Below the pieces are notes generated by a model. The model saw nothing but the letters and a program-made list of their open reading frames with translations. It had not been told where the DNA came from and did no database searches. Positions 1 to 12,600 of a stretch of DNA of 64,000 nt are shown one piece after another; positions within the stretch are counted from its first letter, which is position 1, and each line of letters begins with the position of its first letter. A program made the translations under genes and the position numbers. Origin of the DNA: Ptychodera flava (Eukaryota > Hemichordata > Enteropneusta > Ptychoderidae); NCBI RefSeq assembly GCF_041260155.1, contig NC_091933.1:31613933-31677932 (forward strand). Direction: 5' to 3'.

Positions 1-218
1 AGTCTTTCACTTGGACGAAGAAGATAGAGAGACTAAGCGTGAAATTAGTATTAAGAACATCTACACGAAGAAATATACGATTTTTTGGTCATAGAGGTTG
101 AAGATACCCTAAGGAGCGGTGAAATATACTCTGTTACTATAGGCTACGACGCTATTCTCAATACCAATCCATTGTTTGGATACTACCTTACGAGCTATAA
201 AGTCGGCGATGAAACGAG
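1..218 (+). CDS. Partial N-terminal-domain exon of the M1 aminopeptidase, with a homopolymer frame slip
   Basis: The 3' half reads [16 protein letters not shown] and on to [13 protein letters not shown] before a GTGAGA donor, which is the usual M1 beta-strand region ending at the conserved Tyr/Ser-Tyr motif. The 5' half ([20 protein letters not shown]) is open in another frame. The two frames meet in a run of six Ts at 81-86; the M1 alignment is continuous only if the run had seven. Alternatives are a sequencing error, a real one-base deletion, or an acceptor AG at 54-55 that would discard the 5' half. Confidence 0.75.
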
Positions 219-3200
219 GTGAGAGTTTTATCTTGCTGTCAAACGCTGCTAAAACTTGGATAAATTTATGATTTGATGCAGTCATAAACGAAGTTTATTG
301 GGGTTGGGCAGAGATAGTGCCGTGAACGTCTGTTCGTCAAATTTTACAGGAGGTCATCGTGTGACATACTCTAAAATGCCGCCCGTCATTTAATCTCTCC
401 TAATCAGATTAGTACCCGGTACCTAAGAGAGTTACCAAGTTTGATGAAAGCCGTCGTAAAAAAAACCTGTATGCAATCATTTTCAACGTGATCAACACCT
501 CTGTAAAACTACTAAAATTTGAAATTCGTTGCTTGTTTGACAATTTTACATAATTCAAAGTATTTTTTCAATCAGCCAGGTCGAGTACACTGGTTTTTTT
601 TCACACTTTAATTTTGAAGAGCTTGCATCATACCAAAATCAAAGTAGCACTTTTCTGTTTTCAAATCATTTATCTTAATGGAGTTATCAGTAAATTACTT
701 TGAATGATAGGAATAAACTCCTCCTGTACAGCTAATAGCTTTTGTGTCAGCTGGGCAGAGCGTCAAACCCAGTCGAAAAGAACAGAATAATTCGGTTGGT
801 AGGCATGATTCACATTATCGTGTTAATGGTAGCCGAACTGTCGGAGAATTTGCACTTCGTTCGATGTTTCGGAGCGATAAACTTGTACACGCGACATAGC
901 AGAATACTAGTAGTACCATAGTAGTAATATAAAAAAATCAGTTCAGATACAGTGTTGTCATATAAGAGAAACCATAGATCCCTAGGGTCTATGGAGAAAC
1001 ATACGAATATTTGTTGTAACAGGGGAGAATGTGGTGGCACCAGAGATGATGGTGATGGTAGACGGGGTGTCATGGTGACGATGATGGTTGTGGTTAATTG
1101 ATGATGGTTGTGGTGACGATGATGATGGTTGGGTGAAGGCGGCGATTATGGTGATAATCATTAATGATAATCATGGTGATAATCATAATTATGACAATAA
1201 TGATTACCATAATCATCAACATCGTGATCATCATAATGATAGTGATCATGATATCAATTGTATTTTAATAGTCGTCATCGTTGTTCCTACCGTGTGCAGC
1301 CTGCCAAAGAAACTTACGAATTACATCATCAAAATAACTTAAGTTTGTAGATCATTTGAAATCTTTGCATACCAATTTCAGATGGCTCTCGGCTGCTGTT
1401 TTCCAACCAAACGGAGCGAGGATGACCTTTCCATGTCTGGATGAACCTAACCTGAAAGCCACTTTCGACATCGCCATGGTCCACAGACCGAAGAGAAGAG
1501 CTCTCGCAAACATGAACGAGATCGCATTTGAAAACGATGGAGATTGGAATACAACATATTTCAACCGCAGTGTCCTCATGCCGACATACTTAGTGTCATT
1601 CTCGCTGACCGATTTTCCGAGTTTGGAAATGACAACTCCAAATGATGTTTTGGTAAGTAACATTTAAGAAATGTAATTAGCCTTGTAAACATGTCTTCAA
1701 AGTATAATCTCATCATCATAATCTCAGGGGCAACAGAATAGTCCGATTTGAAAATTGTGACAAGAAGTGTGTTTTACATGTAAACATTATTACTTTAGAA
1801 CGTGTTTTTGTACAAACTGAATATTTGCAGGGAAAGTGAGATCCAGCTGCATCTGTCCTCCTGCTGACTTTGCAAACTTTACCAACCCTCTTGTTTTCTT
1901 TTCTCTTTTCTCCTCTTCCGTTTCTACACTTAAAGTACCTCTGTGCCCTCTCTTTGCCCTTCTCCGAGGAAAATAATCGGAAACAGCTGAATCTTACTCC
2001 CTGCCCTCCGGCTGGATTTTGGTCAAGTTTCCCGCTAAGTGTAATTTAAGATAACTAACCTCTAATGAGAAGAAAATTGCCCTCTCACCGACAGCTTGTA
2101 CAAAGTCGCCCAGAGACACCCATTGTCACGAATATCTATAAATGTTAGCCACTCCTGATAAACCTTTGAATTCATTGCATTACATGGAGGATGATGCTAA
2201 CAATGTTTGCACGAATGCCGTCGTGTTTTTTTTTTAATGAAATTCTATGATTGTTATCACCAGTTTCGTGTGTGGGCACGCGAAGAAGACATCAATGCCG
2301 CAAATTACTCTCTTTACATTGGCTCAGCAATGTTGACGTTTTTCGAAGATTACTACAGCCTACCTTACCCAATGCCAAAGATGGGTGAGTTGCATCATTT
2401 TTTTAAGTCTCTCGAGAACTTACTTCAATTACACTGATGTCCAAATACTTCTTTACTTAAAGGCACACCCGAAAAATAGAGAAAAAAATATTCCTTAATA
2501 TTCGTTTCTGATGGTCTAATTAAATATATGGATAGATACTAAGCGATGGAGCATTAGATTGTGAGACGGTAGCAAAATGAAAGGAAATAATATGAGCAGA
2601 GAAAACGCTTTCACGCACGTCCTTTGCAAAATAATAAATTTGCGCTTATGTAAAGTGAGGGAGAGTGTTGCAATCTGGAGAATAAGTATGTATACATCTC
2701 TCCTTCAAAAGCTATGATAAAGCTTGGAGAACAAAATCATGCGCACAGGCTCATTATAATCACTTCTACGATCTGGTGGCCTATTCTTAGGTAACACTAA
2801 ATTCATAATTTATGGCGTAAAATTTCCGAAAAATTAATATTTGCAAATATTTATTGACAGAAATCACCACCATCATATCATCATCATCATCGTCGTCGTC
2901 GTCGTCGTCGTCGTCGTCAAAATAATCTTTATCAAAGAAGGTTTGACATAAAACGTTCTTTGTGCACACATGCAACACATTCAGAAATTTATTTGAGACT
3001 AGTGTAAGAGCACCATCAACCAAAAGTTTTATTGAAGGAATTAGTTAAATTCACCTTCCATTTTATTAATTATTATAAACATTTGTCAGTTGCATAAAGC
3101 TCGATTACACATTAAGGACTATTTTGTTCACGACAGATATGGTAGCGTCTCCTGAATTTATTGCCGGGGCGTTGGAGTGCTGGGGACACATTTTATACGA

Positions 3201-6200
3201 TGAGAATGCAATGTTGTACGACCCAAAAGTTCATCCGCCAACCCGTCAAAAGCGCGTTGCTGAAATTGTCGCTCACGAGCTCGTTCACATGGTAAGTTTT
3301 TCCGCTTGCTTGTAATCGAATGTAAAAAAAGGAACAACTTGAGGGTAATTGGAATCCAAAGTGACTTTAATACGATGTTTTTGTCGTTGGTTTTATCAGA
3401 TGTTTCCTCGCTCACTGACATCAATGCATATCACCGCCTTGGTATTAAAGTTCACCAGACAGACAGTTCTTTGTATATGTCCAGTTTTCCAACACATACT
3501 AATGTTGTTTTAGTCCAAGTAATAGTTCTCTTGATGCCGATGATGATAACGATGATGATAACGATCATGATCATGACATCAACAACGACAACAACAAAAA
3601 CAATAACAATAACAACAATAATAACAACAACAATAATAATAATAATAACAATAATGAATAAGTAAATAAAAACAATATATACTTCAACTCGGTAGCGTTA
3701 ATAAGTACGTGGGCACGCTTCCTTTCACGAGGGTCGAGCACAAAGAATATTTATTTACAAGGAAAACTAAAACACAGGAGGTAAACGACGTCGACAACAC
3801 TGCATACACTGTCAATCAACTTGTAAACACTGTCCGTAAAGCTTAGAGGATAAAATTCATAACAGGTATGCCTAACAACTCTGACTTGTTCAACTCTTCA
3901 TCACGATGGCTACATGTAACACAGTGTGCAGACTCTGAGTAATATTGCGTAAGAGACTCTTTGAACTAAACTAGTTTAACAAATAGTACATATAGAGATC
4001 TGTGTGAGTTTGACATTGTCATCAAGTCCCGGGGGTATGGTGGAGACAGGCCACAACACAGGCGGCCCAAAAACTATTACTGAGTTTTTCTCACTGTTTT
4101 CTCTATCATTTTCTCTCCTTTTCTTCATGCTCTGACTGATCGGAGTAAATAAAATAAATGGTTATATAACCTAACCTAGCCTCTGTGACTCTTTATTTAT
4201 TTTACACCCCATTACAAGGACGTATATCTCTTATACACACATGCTGTAATTAATTAGTCAACACATCAACTAATTATGCTAAAAGGAGAGGGACTGACAT
4301 TGACAGAGAAAACGTGGAACGTGATGTGCGTCCGGGATACGTGACGACACATTCTCTAAAACAGATTTTCCAACATTTTCCAACATTCCAACAACGTAGG
4401 AACTTAAACAGCTCATCGACGGAAAAGATTAAAGTGCAACTAAGGATGTCGCTGGGTATGCTTAGAATATTTTTTGAAAGAAAGTGGTACTACCATGTAC
4501 AACTGAAACCGCTGTGGAAACATCGCCCAGTAAACTTGTTACAATGGATTGTTGTGGTGCAAAATATCAAAACACATTAAAAACTATATAACAATACAAC
4601 ATGAGCATGTGGTGTGTTCTAAAACACCTATCGCCTGGTCTTTATTCGGGCTATAGCGCTCGTCTATTACCCCTCGTGGTCGTGTGTTACCAGAAACACG
4701 TCGCTATACCCCTCGGCTTACGGCCTCGGGGAATAGCTGCGATGTGTTTCTGGTAACACACGGCCCCTCGGGGTAATAGACGGGCGCTATAGCCCTCATG
4801 ACCAGGCAATAGGTGTTTACTATTGTACTTGTGTAAACATTTTAACAGAGTAGATACCAGCATAGACAGTTGAACGCTTCAATGTCTGTGGTACCAGCGT
4901 CACAAGCAACGTCCGGTCGCATTAGTGCTTCAAACGACGATTAAAGCGATCCATATCCTTCTGGCCACAACAGCTCTCTAGACTAAGACAATTTTCTAAA
5001 CCAGATATGATCTCAAAATGCTCACGTGTTTCAGTACAAATTACAGTTGTCTGTGAATTTAAACGTTTGCTACATGCTGTCAACTTTATTGAAAGTGTTA
5101 TGATCAACATCATGAACAATATTCACCACAGATTAATTCGAATGTCATAAGGTATATAAATATGTAATTAGCTGAAATAAATCTTCTAAATTTCTTTGAC
5201 TGCTGTCATGGTATTATCCCTTTATATAGCAAGTGCAATGCTCTTGGTGAAGTCCGACTTTCAATCCGTATATGCAAAAGTATGAAAGGTCATTAGATAT
5301 ACAAATTATAGATTAGCAGACATGAAAATGCAAAACATCTTTCACTTATACAACATAATTATATCTTCCATATACATAGCAAGTTACAGAAACACTTTTA
5401 GGGTCCTTTCCGTCTTATATCCCTAATCAGGAAAGTTCATTAAATATGCATTTGTTGAAGTAAAAAATGCCTAGTGACTTTCGATAATCTTGAATCATGG
5501 CATCTTCAATGTACATAGCAAGTTTCGTCAACTTTGGTCGAGGTAATAAAGATATATAACCCTAATAAGGAAAGTTCGTGAAATATGCAAATTAGGATTT
5601 TGGCTGAAGTAAAAATGCTTAATGACTTTCAGCAATGTTGTTTCATGGTATCTTCCATGTACATAGCAAGTTTCGTCAACTTTCGCCAAGTCAATCAAGA
5701 TATATAACCCTTATAAAGAAAGTTCATTAAGTATGTAAATTAGGAGTGGGCTGATGTACAAATGCTTAATGACTTTCAATAATGTCAAATCGTAGTATCT
5801 TCACTATGCATACCAAGTTTCGTCTGTTTTGATTGTGTCGATTCAGATATATATCCCTTATCAGGAAAGTTCCTCAAATATGCAAATAAGCAATTCACTT
5901 TCATATATACACCTTTATGTCCTTCATGGAGGATAACTCCTTGTGTGATCAACATTCGTAATAAATCTCACCCAATGCTGTGCGTATGTTCTCATTGTAT
6001 TTCTGTTTTTTCGAAAATCATTAATTATGCAAATTAGCATAAAATATGCAAGCCACACCCACCAAAACCTAATCAGTTCTTGCCATTTTCAAACAGAATC
6101 TATGTACCAATTGTATTCTGATCCGATAAGCCGTTCTTGAGATATCGGGCCCACAGACAGACGGCAGACAGACAAACACAGACACACGTACAGACACACA

Positions 6201-9200
6201 GACATCGCTGAGACATTAGCTCACGTTTCTGGACACGTGAGCTAAAAATGGTAAAAACAAAACAGCTATAAAACTGACTTCATGCTGAAGCTGGTAAATT
6301 GCTTAATTCAGGAGAAATGTACAGTTTATATTACATTTTATTTCATAATATTGTCATGTTTTCACCTTGCCTTTTAGTGTTATAGTTTTAGTGCAATATG
6401 TTTTAGTGCAATAAGAAATAACCCAAATTCAACTTTTAAGCGCGAAAGATCTTCCACATTTGCGCAATATTCATCTTCACATTTCTTTACTTTGATTTCG
6501 ATGACAACGCCGTTCCAGTTTTGAAGCTCATTGGGTAAAAAATTAGACCACCTAAACAAATTAGACAATGGAATGTAATCCTCGCACAGAAGTTCGCATA
6601 GAGGATAGAATCCTTGCTACCAATCAATTCCCAGAACAAGTCTCATGATATGGAAGGTTGGACAATTCATGATGGCGCACGAAACATGTATCTGTGTGGT
6701 AGCCGATCTTGACTTGGTAGTTGAAAATCAATTACGATGTTGTCGTTATGAATAAGTCTCATGCAAAGTTTATGGGTTCTATGTTTTTGTTTATGTTTTT
6801 CACGTCAAAAAGTGTCCTTGAATGTATCATTTCCCTCGACTGGTGATAACCAATACTTTTTGTTTCGCTTCAAATGTCTGGAGAAACAAACGTCTTGTTA
6901 TTGCATGGCATGGCATCTATATGAGCCATACGTTCTGTATAGAAAAGAAAAATTCTCTCACTCACTCACTCACTCTCACGCTGAGAAATACTCTGATTTA
7001 TCGGCTTCCCGGTAATGAGGCCAAGTCATTGCTCGTTATACAATAAATTCCAGTCTCAGCTCACATATCACTTGACAGATCCAGTGGCCTCTTATCCTTC
7101 ACATGAATTATAACAACACTATCAACAGGAGATGATCAAGATAACACTTTTACAGCACCTATTTCAGCACTCAGAACTGTACTTAACGACTGTGATCTTT
7201 TATACTGTATCTTAAAAGTGACTACACTACATGCATTCAGTTTTCTCAGTGCTTGGGCACATTTTTGCGTAACATCAACTACATAGTACAGGTAACTATG
7301 TAAGTTAGAATGCTGACATTTGGACTCTGAAATGTGTTCAATAATTTACTGCCCAATTGCTTGTGTTAACTTATTTTGAAGTTTTCGCCGTCCTGTTTTA
7401 TAGTGAAAATCAAATATGATTGTTCTTCATACAGTGAACTAAAACAGTGTTAGGAAATGTATTTCGCTGGCACCAAATTTGTACCTCAGTTACCCTTGAT
7501 TTTGATTCTTGATCTTAACAGAGAGCAAATTTAATTTCCCTGAGACAAAGACAAAAGTCTTTCTGTTTCAGGGAGCATACTCTTTCACTTTCACGTTCTA
7601 ATTCGTCAATAGTCTTAGCCGACATACTAGTAAGCATTTAGGTGCCATTAGCAAACATCTCAACTATACATTGAAATGCATGTACATGCGTGCTACAAAA
7701 TGAAAAAAAAGAACGGATCCAGAATTGACCCCATGGGTACGCCAACTGACACTGGTACTCTGTCGGATTTGTATTCATTATAACCACACACTGTTCTCTA
7801 TTAGCAAGGTGTGTGTAAAAGGAAATTTTGCGGCGTTATCTCTCACGCCACGAATTTAGAGTATTCCTATTCAACTCGTATAGTCTACAAGATCGAACAC
7901 TTTTCGGAAGTTTATAGGCTAACCAAGTAATCGCTTGTTGTTGTTATAACAACAAGAGCACAAAATTGATGCAAGAGCAGACTGGTATGAGTGAAAAAGC
8001 TCTAAATCCAGATTGCTTGGTACGAATAGATCGTTATCTTGAAAATAAACAATCAGTCGATAATGGATATGTCGCTCCAACACCTGGGACTGGTGAAGTA
8101 CTTTCTGGTCGATAATTACAGGGGCCACTGAAACTCCCACCCTCATGTGTTTCAGTAAATTACATTGGGTGGGGATAGGTATACGAGTGAGTGCACCCAT
8201 TAAAATACCATGGGGATATGACATTTTCTAAATGACTCAAACCTTTGCCTGCAACTCCTCCAAAGTAGCAGCGTGCTTGATATTTAATAAATTGAGTTGT
8301 TTTTCAACAAGCTGTGTGATGATATTTGGTTTGTAGAAATACATGTGAGAAATTCGTTCCTGAATGCAAAGATTTCAGAGTGCAAACTTGGCGCGTAACC
8401 CCATTAAAAGTCTAGACTTTGGCAAATGTTGTGATAAGTATTTTTTTTTTGGTCATTGTTTACATTGAGGTTATTTCATGATAGCCAATTTGAAATGCTA
8501 TTTGCCTTCTCTGCAAACACTTGAGTGTTTTTGGTCGAAATAAGCACCAACGATTGACAACACATTTAACTCGAAAAGTGTGTCTCAGGTTTATTTTCTC
8601 TGTTCCAGTTTTTTTTTCTGTTTTTTTTTTTGTTTGGTTTTTGGGTTTTTTTTACTCTTCAAGGTGTTAGACAGGGGGTAAATCACCAGCCGGAAAATGT
8701 CGCTTAAGGCAGTATGCGCCCCAGGGACAGGTATTCGGACGCTAAAACTTTTACAACTCTTTCCTGATCTACAACTTGTGGGGTTCATTTTAAAGCTCTT
8801 GGTGTAAGAAAAATTTTACCCGTCTTAGAAATTCGAAAATTTTATTTTTCTTCATCGAGTTAACACAGGGATGACGGCCATTTTGAATTTCAAACATCGG
8901 TAGATTTTGGGTAATTTGTAGCAAAATTTGCATGGTGACCCTGATTTTTATTTGTGATCTTGAAAGTGAAAAATCCCTCGAGGAAAGTTTCAGCAAAAGT
9001 TTACGTCTTTCATTTTCGAGGTGTGTACTTCCTTAATAGAAAACGATCTAGTGTCTAAAAGAAAATGTATCGACGCAGTTTACAGGATAGATACAACAAA
9101 TTATGGTCACGCAAATATCAACTGGAAATACTGCAGCGTTTGTATAGGGTAAGGAAAACATTTAGAGATGTTATTTTAATTTGCTCTCATGTGATCTCTA

Positions 9201-9561
9201 TGTAAACAACGGTTACAAAGTACACATCACAGCACTCGCTAATGTCTAGACTTTTAGAAAATCCATATTTTAATGGGGTTACCAGATCAGTGTTTTGCAG
9301 GGAATTCAGTTTTTGCCCAACGTCCTTCAGCTTATCCTGATACACATTCAATCCAATACCGCACAGGGATGATGATTATGATGGTGGTGGTGGTGGTGGT
9401 GGTGTGATGTCGGTGGTGGTAATAACGTTGGTGATGGAAGTGGTGGTGATTATGATATTATTATCATCTTAATCATAACTATAATTATGAATATGTTAAT
9501 TATCATCATCGTTATAATAATCATAGTTGTCGTGATGACGACTGGTGATGATGATGATGAC

Positions 9562-9604
<43 letters not shown>

Positions 9605-12600
9605 GTGATATTGACAGCGACGATAATACATTCCTGCTCAGAGGTCGCGTGTTAAAATACAGGAAGCAGTCACTGCAACGTACACACATAAAATATGGAG
9701 ACAACGTTCAAACTTAAAGGAAACTCCTACATAAGCTTAGAACAGACGGATGTTGTGGAAACAACGCAAAAGTCCGTCAATTTCTACGCAATGTCCAGAC
9801 CCTGTTTTCTATCTTTACTTTGATGTGAGCAGGTATGGTTTTGAGACAGGACAACAAAGAATCCCGAACTACACTGTTGTTGGGCGTGCATAGTTTATGA
9901 TTTGTCGATTTACACTTTGCTTATGTCACTTGACTACATTTTATATTGATAACCTAGTTCTTCTCATCAATTCCACCATTTAATCTGTGGGTCAAATTCG
10001 TTAACTATTGCAAAAATCACCACAATGGAGCGAGTGGCCGAATAGGACACAGAGCTTGAGAATGCAAATCGACAAGAGAGATATTTTAACAAGTATTATT
10101 ACACTCACTCATTCAGCGTGCACTGCCATTGGTTAAACACGACTCACGTGACATGTAAAAGAACGTAATGATGCCCTCTCCGAATGTGATAATGCCCCCT
10201 GCGAACTTGATGATGCCCTCTGCATTTGATATTACATGGATGACGTTATTTTACTTACTGCGCCTCCTTTCTGCGCAAAACAAATTCTCGTTCGCTTGTT
10301 GTACTTTGCAGCTGGCAACTAACACTTATGGCTGCGAAACGTCATGCAGAGCTGTCATGGCACAGTTAGACGATATATTGATGCAAGTAAACAGCAAACG
10401 AACGAAAATGGCAACAAGGAATGCAATTTCTGTGTTCAGCGACTATGCAAGCAACAAATTTGGATATACGCCACCGAGGAGATCGGCAAACTTTAGCGGC
10501 AACCCTAGACTCGGCAATGACAACATTTTACGCTGAGGGCCGGACTCAGAAGGCGAACTGTACTCGGAGAAGTCTTTGTGTTTTGGTTTCTTTGCATGTT
10601 AGCTTGTTCGGTGTAATAAAAATAATAACACATGAGAGCTTGGGCAATATCACGATTTTTTGCCTGCCCTCGGGCTGGTGGTCATGATCGAAATACTGAT
10701 GATGCCCGAGCCGTTTATCATCAGTATTTCGATCATGACCACCATCCCTTGGGCCGGCAATAAATCGTGTTGTAACACACCTCATCCGCAGTCTGTATTC
10801 TAATTCGCCAGTTGATAGTCACGTGGGATGCATTCTTTTTGTGCTGATCCACGTAAACGCCGTCATCAGGCATCATTTGTTGGAACTGTTGCCCGCCAGG
10901 CATCAGTTCCGAAAAATGATGCCCGCTGACGTCAAAAACGACATTGACGCGTGCGCGGACCGGAATGTAAACAAAGATGTCGTCTGCGGCCGATCGAAAC
11001 GATAGTCGAGAATTTTTTTGGTTTATCCTACTTTCTGAAGAAGAATTGAATGCTTTGGTTTCCAACAAGGACTCGAAACGGACGAAAACTATAATCAAAG
11101 GTGCATTGAACGTTTTGCAGAAGTATTGCGATCCTGTTAGGAAAAACGCTTTCTTACTGAACCGCTCCAACATATTACATCATAGGCCTACATGAGACAA
11201 GTTTTGTGTATAGTAAGTTCTTATGCATGGCTACGGATGAGATGTGTTACAAAACACATATTGACTGGCCATGAGGGCAACAGCATACGTCTTTAACCCC
11301 TCGGGCCTGTGAGTCACCCCCAAAACAGACTGTTTCCCTCGGCCTACGGCCTCGGGAAACAGTCTCTTTTTGGGGGTGACTCACAGTCCCTCGGGGTACA
11401 GACGTATGCTGTTGCCCTCATGGCCAGTCAATATGTGTATAATATTGCCCTCGCTCTCATATGTTATTATTTAAACAGACGGTCAAAACTTCATATCAGG
11501 ATCGCGCAACTTCTCTAACCTGCACTTACAATCACGCTAATAACAAACTTGACGAATCGTTCGATTTAAGGTGACTAAAATCAGTTGAGGTGGCTGATGT
11601 CAATTACAACTATCTCCAAGAAGGGTATAGCAAATTATAAATATGGTGCAATGCAGTACCTCTCATTATCTACTCTGTTATCATCTTTTTTTTTCCAGTG
11701 GTTCGGTAATCTGGTCACCCTTGACTGGTGGGACCATCTTTGGTTAAACGAAGGGTTTGCAACGTTCTTGCCATACATTGCCGTAGAAAAATTTCATCCA
11801 GAATGGAAAATCGTAAGCACGTCTAGACTTTACCGCCTTTACATCTCCATGTCCCTACGTGACTTTTGTTATATATAAAAACCTATCACTCATCGTTCCT
11901 TGACATTTCGGTAATTTGAGGGTGTATCACGTTCAGGCTGACCTATGACCCCTGCAAAAGAGGAGCCTTTATGATGCCACCAGTGCATTCTTTATCAGGT
12001 TGCGTCCTTGAGTTTTCCAATATTTCTTTATTTTTGTTTTGTGTAAAGAATGTGTAAGTTGTGTACATTATACTTATTTAATAGCATCTTTTCATTTGCC
12101 TTCTTTATTATTTATTTCTCACAAAGTGGGATCAATTCTTGACCGATGACATGGCGTCAGCTATGTCGGCCGATTCGACATCCTCAAGATCAAAGCCATT
12201 GGTCAGAACCACGGGCTGGGTGGATGAAATCTGGAGTATGTTCGATACAATGTCATATAGTAAGGTAAAAAGTCATTTGTCATGTAATCTGAGAATACAA
12301 TTTTATTTTCTTTCGGAGTCCTCCTTTATTCATTTTGACATGTTGAACATGTTGTTCTCGCCTAGGCCGAATGAAAAAACGTGTATCTCTGGTAACCCGA
12401 CCTACCCTATTTAAAACCTCCGACCCCAAACTTTCTTTTCATTTTAAACATCACGAATGATTTCGCCATATTTTGCTGTTTTCTGATGGGTAACACTGAA
12501 GTTAAAAATAATAATTAAAAGAGTTCCCAACCGACGTACCCTATCCGAGGACTTGTTAACGGAATCAAAGCCACTATTTTTGTTCTTACGGTCTATTATG

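Larger units (their letters stand above)
10770..11441 (+). mobile_element. Crypton-like modular element 2, nested inside element 1
   Basis: The left end TTGTAACACACCTCATCCG is repeated in inverted form as CGGATGAGATGTGTTACAA at 11234-11252, just before a 185-bp palindrome (11254-11438). Between the ends a 72-codon ORF starts at ATG 10977. It carries [20 protein letters not shown] and then a helix ending VLQKYCD, the same N-terminal recombinase-type helical domain as element 1 but a different sequence. Upstream lies a GC-rich leader with repeated GCATCA words. Two nested elements built to the same plan argue for a real family. Confidence 0.6.
10095..11470 (+). mobile_element. Crypton-like modular element 1 (YR N-terminal ORF plus terminal palindrome), interrupted by element 2
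   Basis: Matches the inverted element at 62462-63150 throughout. The left end is ATTATTACACTCACTC. A short coding part starts ATG at 10328; after an early frame slip it reads [18 protein letters not shown] in one frame, and in another [14 protein letters not shown]-like residues. This matches the N-terminal helical domain of KIAA1958-like/Crypton tyrosine recombinases. CGGTGTAATAAAA near 10610 repeats the left end in inverted form. A palindrome follows from 10621 (AATAATAACACATGAGAGC). Its right arm is split at about 10769 by element 2 and resumes at 11442 (ATATTGCCCTCGCTC). No catalytic R-H-R-Y domain is present. Confidence 0.65.

Noticed and set aside
5180-5920. CRISPR-like array from the regular 150-bp spacing
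   Set aside because: The repeated part is the whole unit, with no short repeats and unique spacers, and the DNA is animal.
9450-9717. Poly-Asp and poly-Ser ORFs
   Set aside because: Translation of a GAT microsatellite in an intron.
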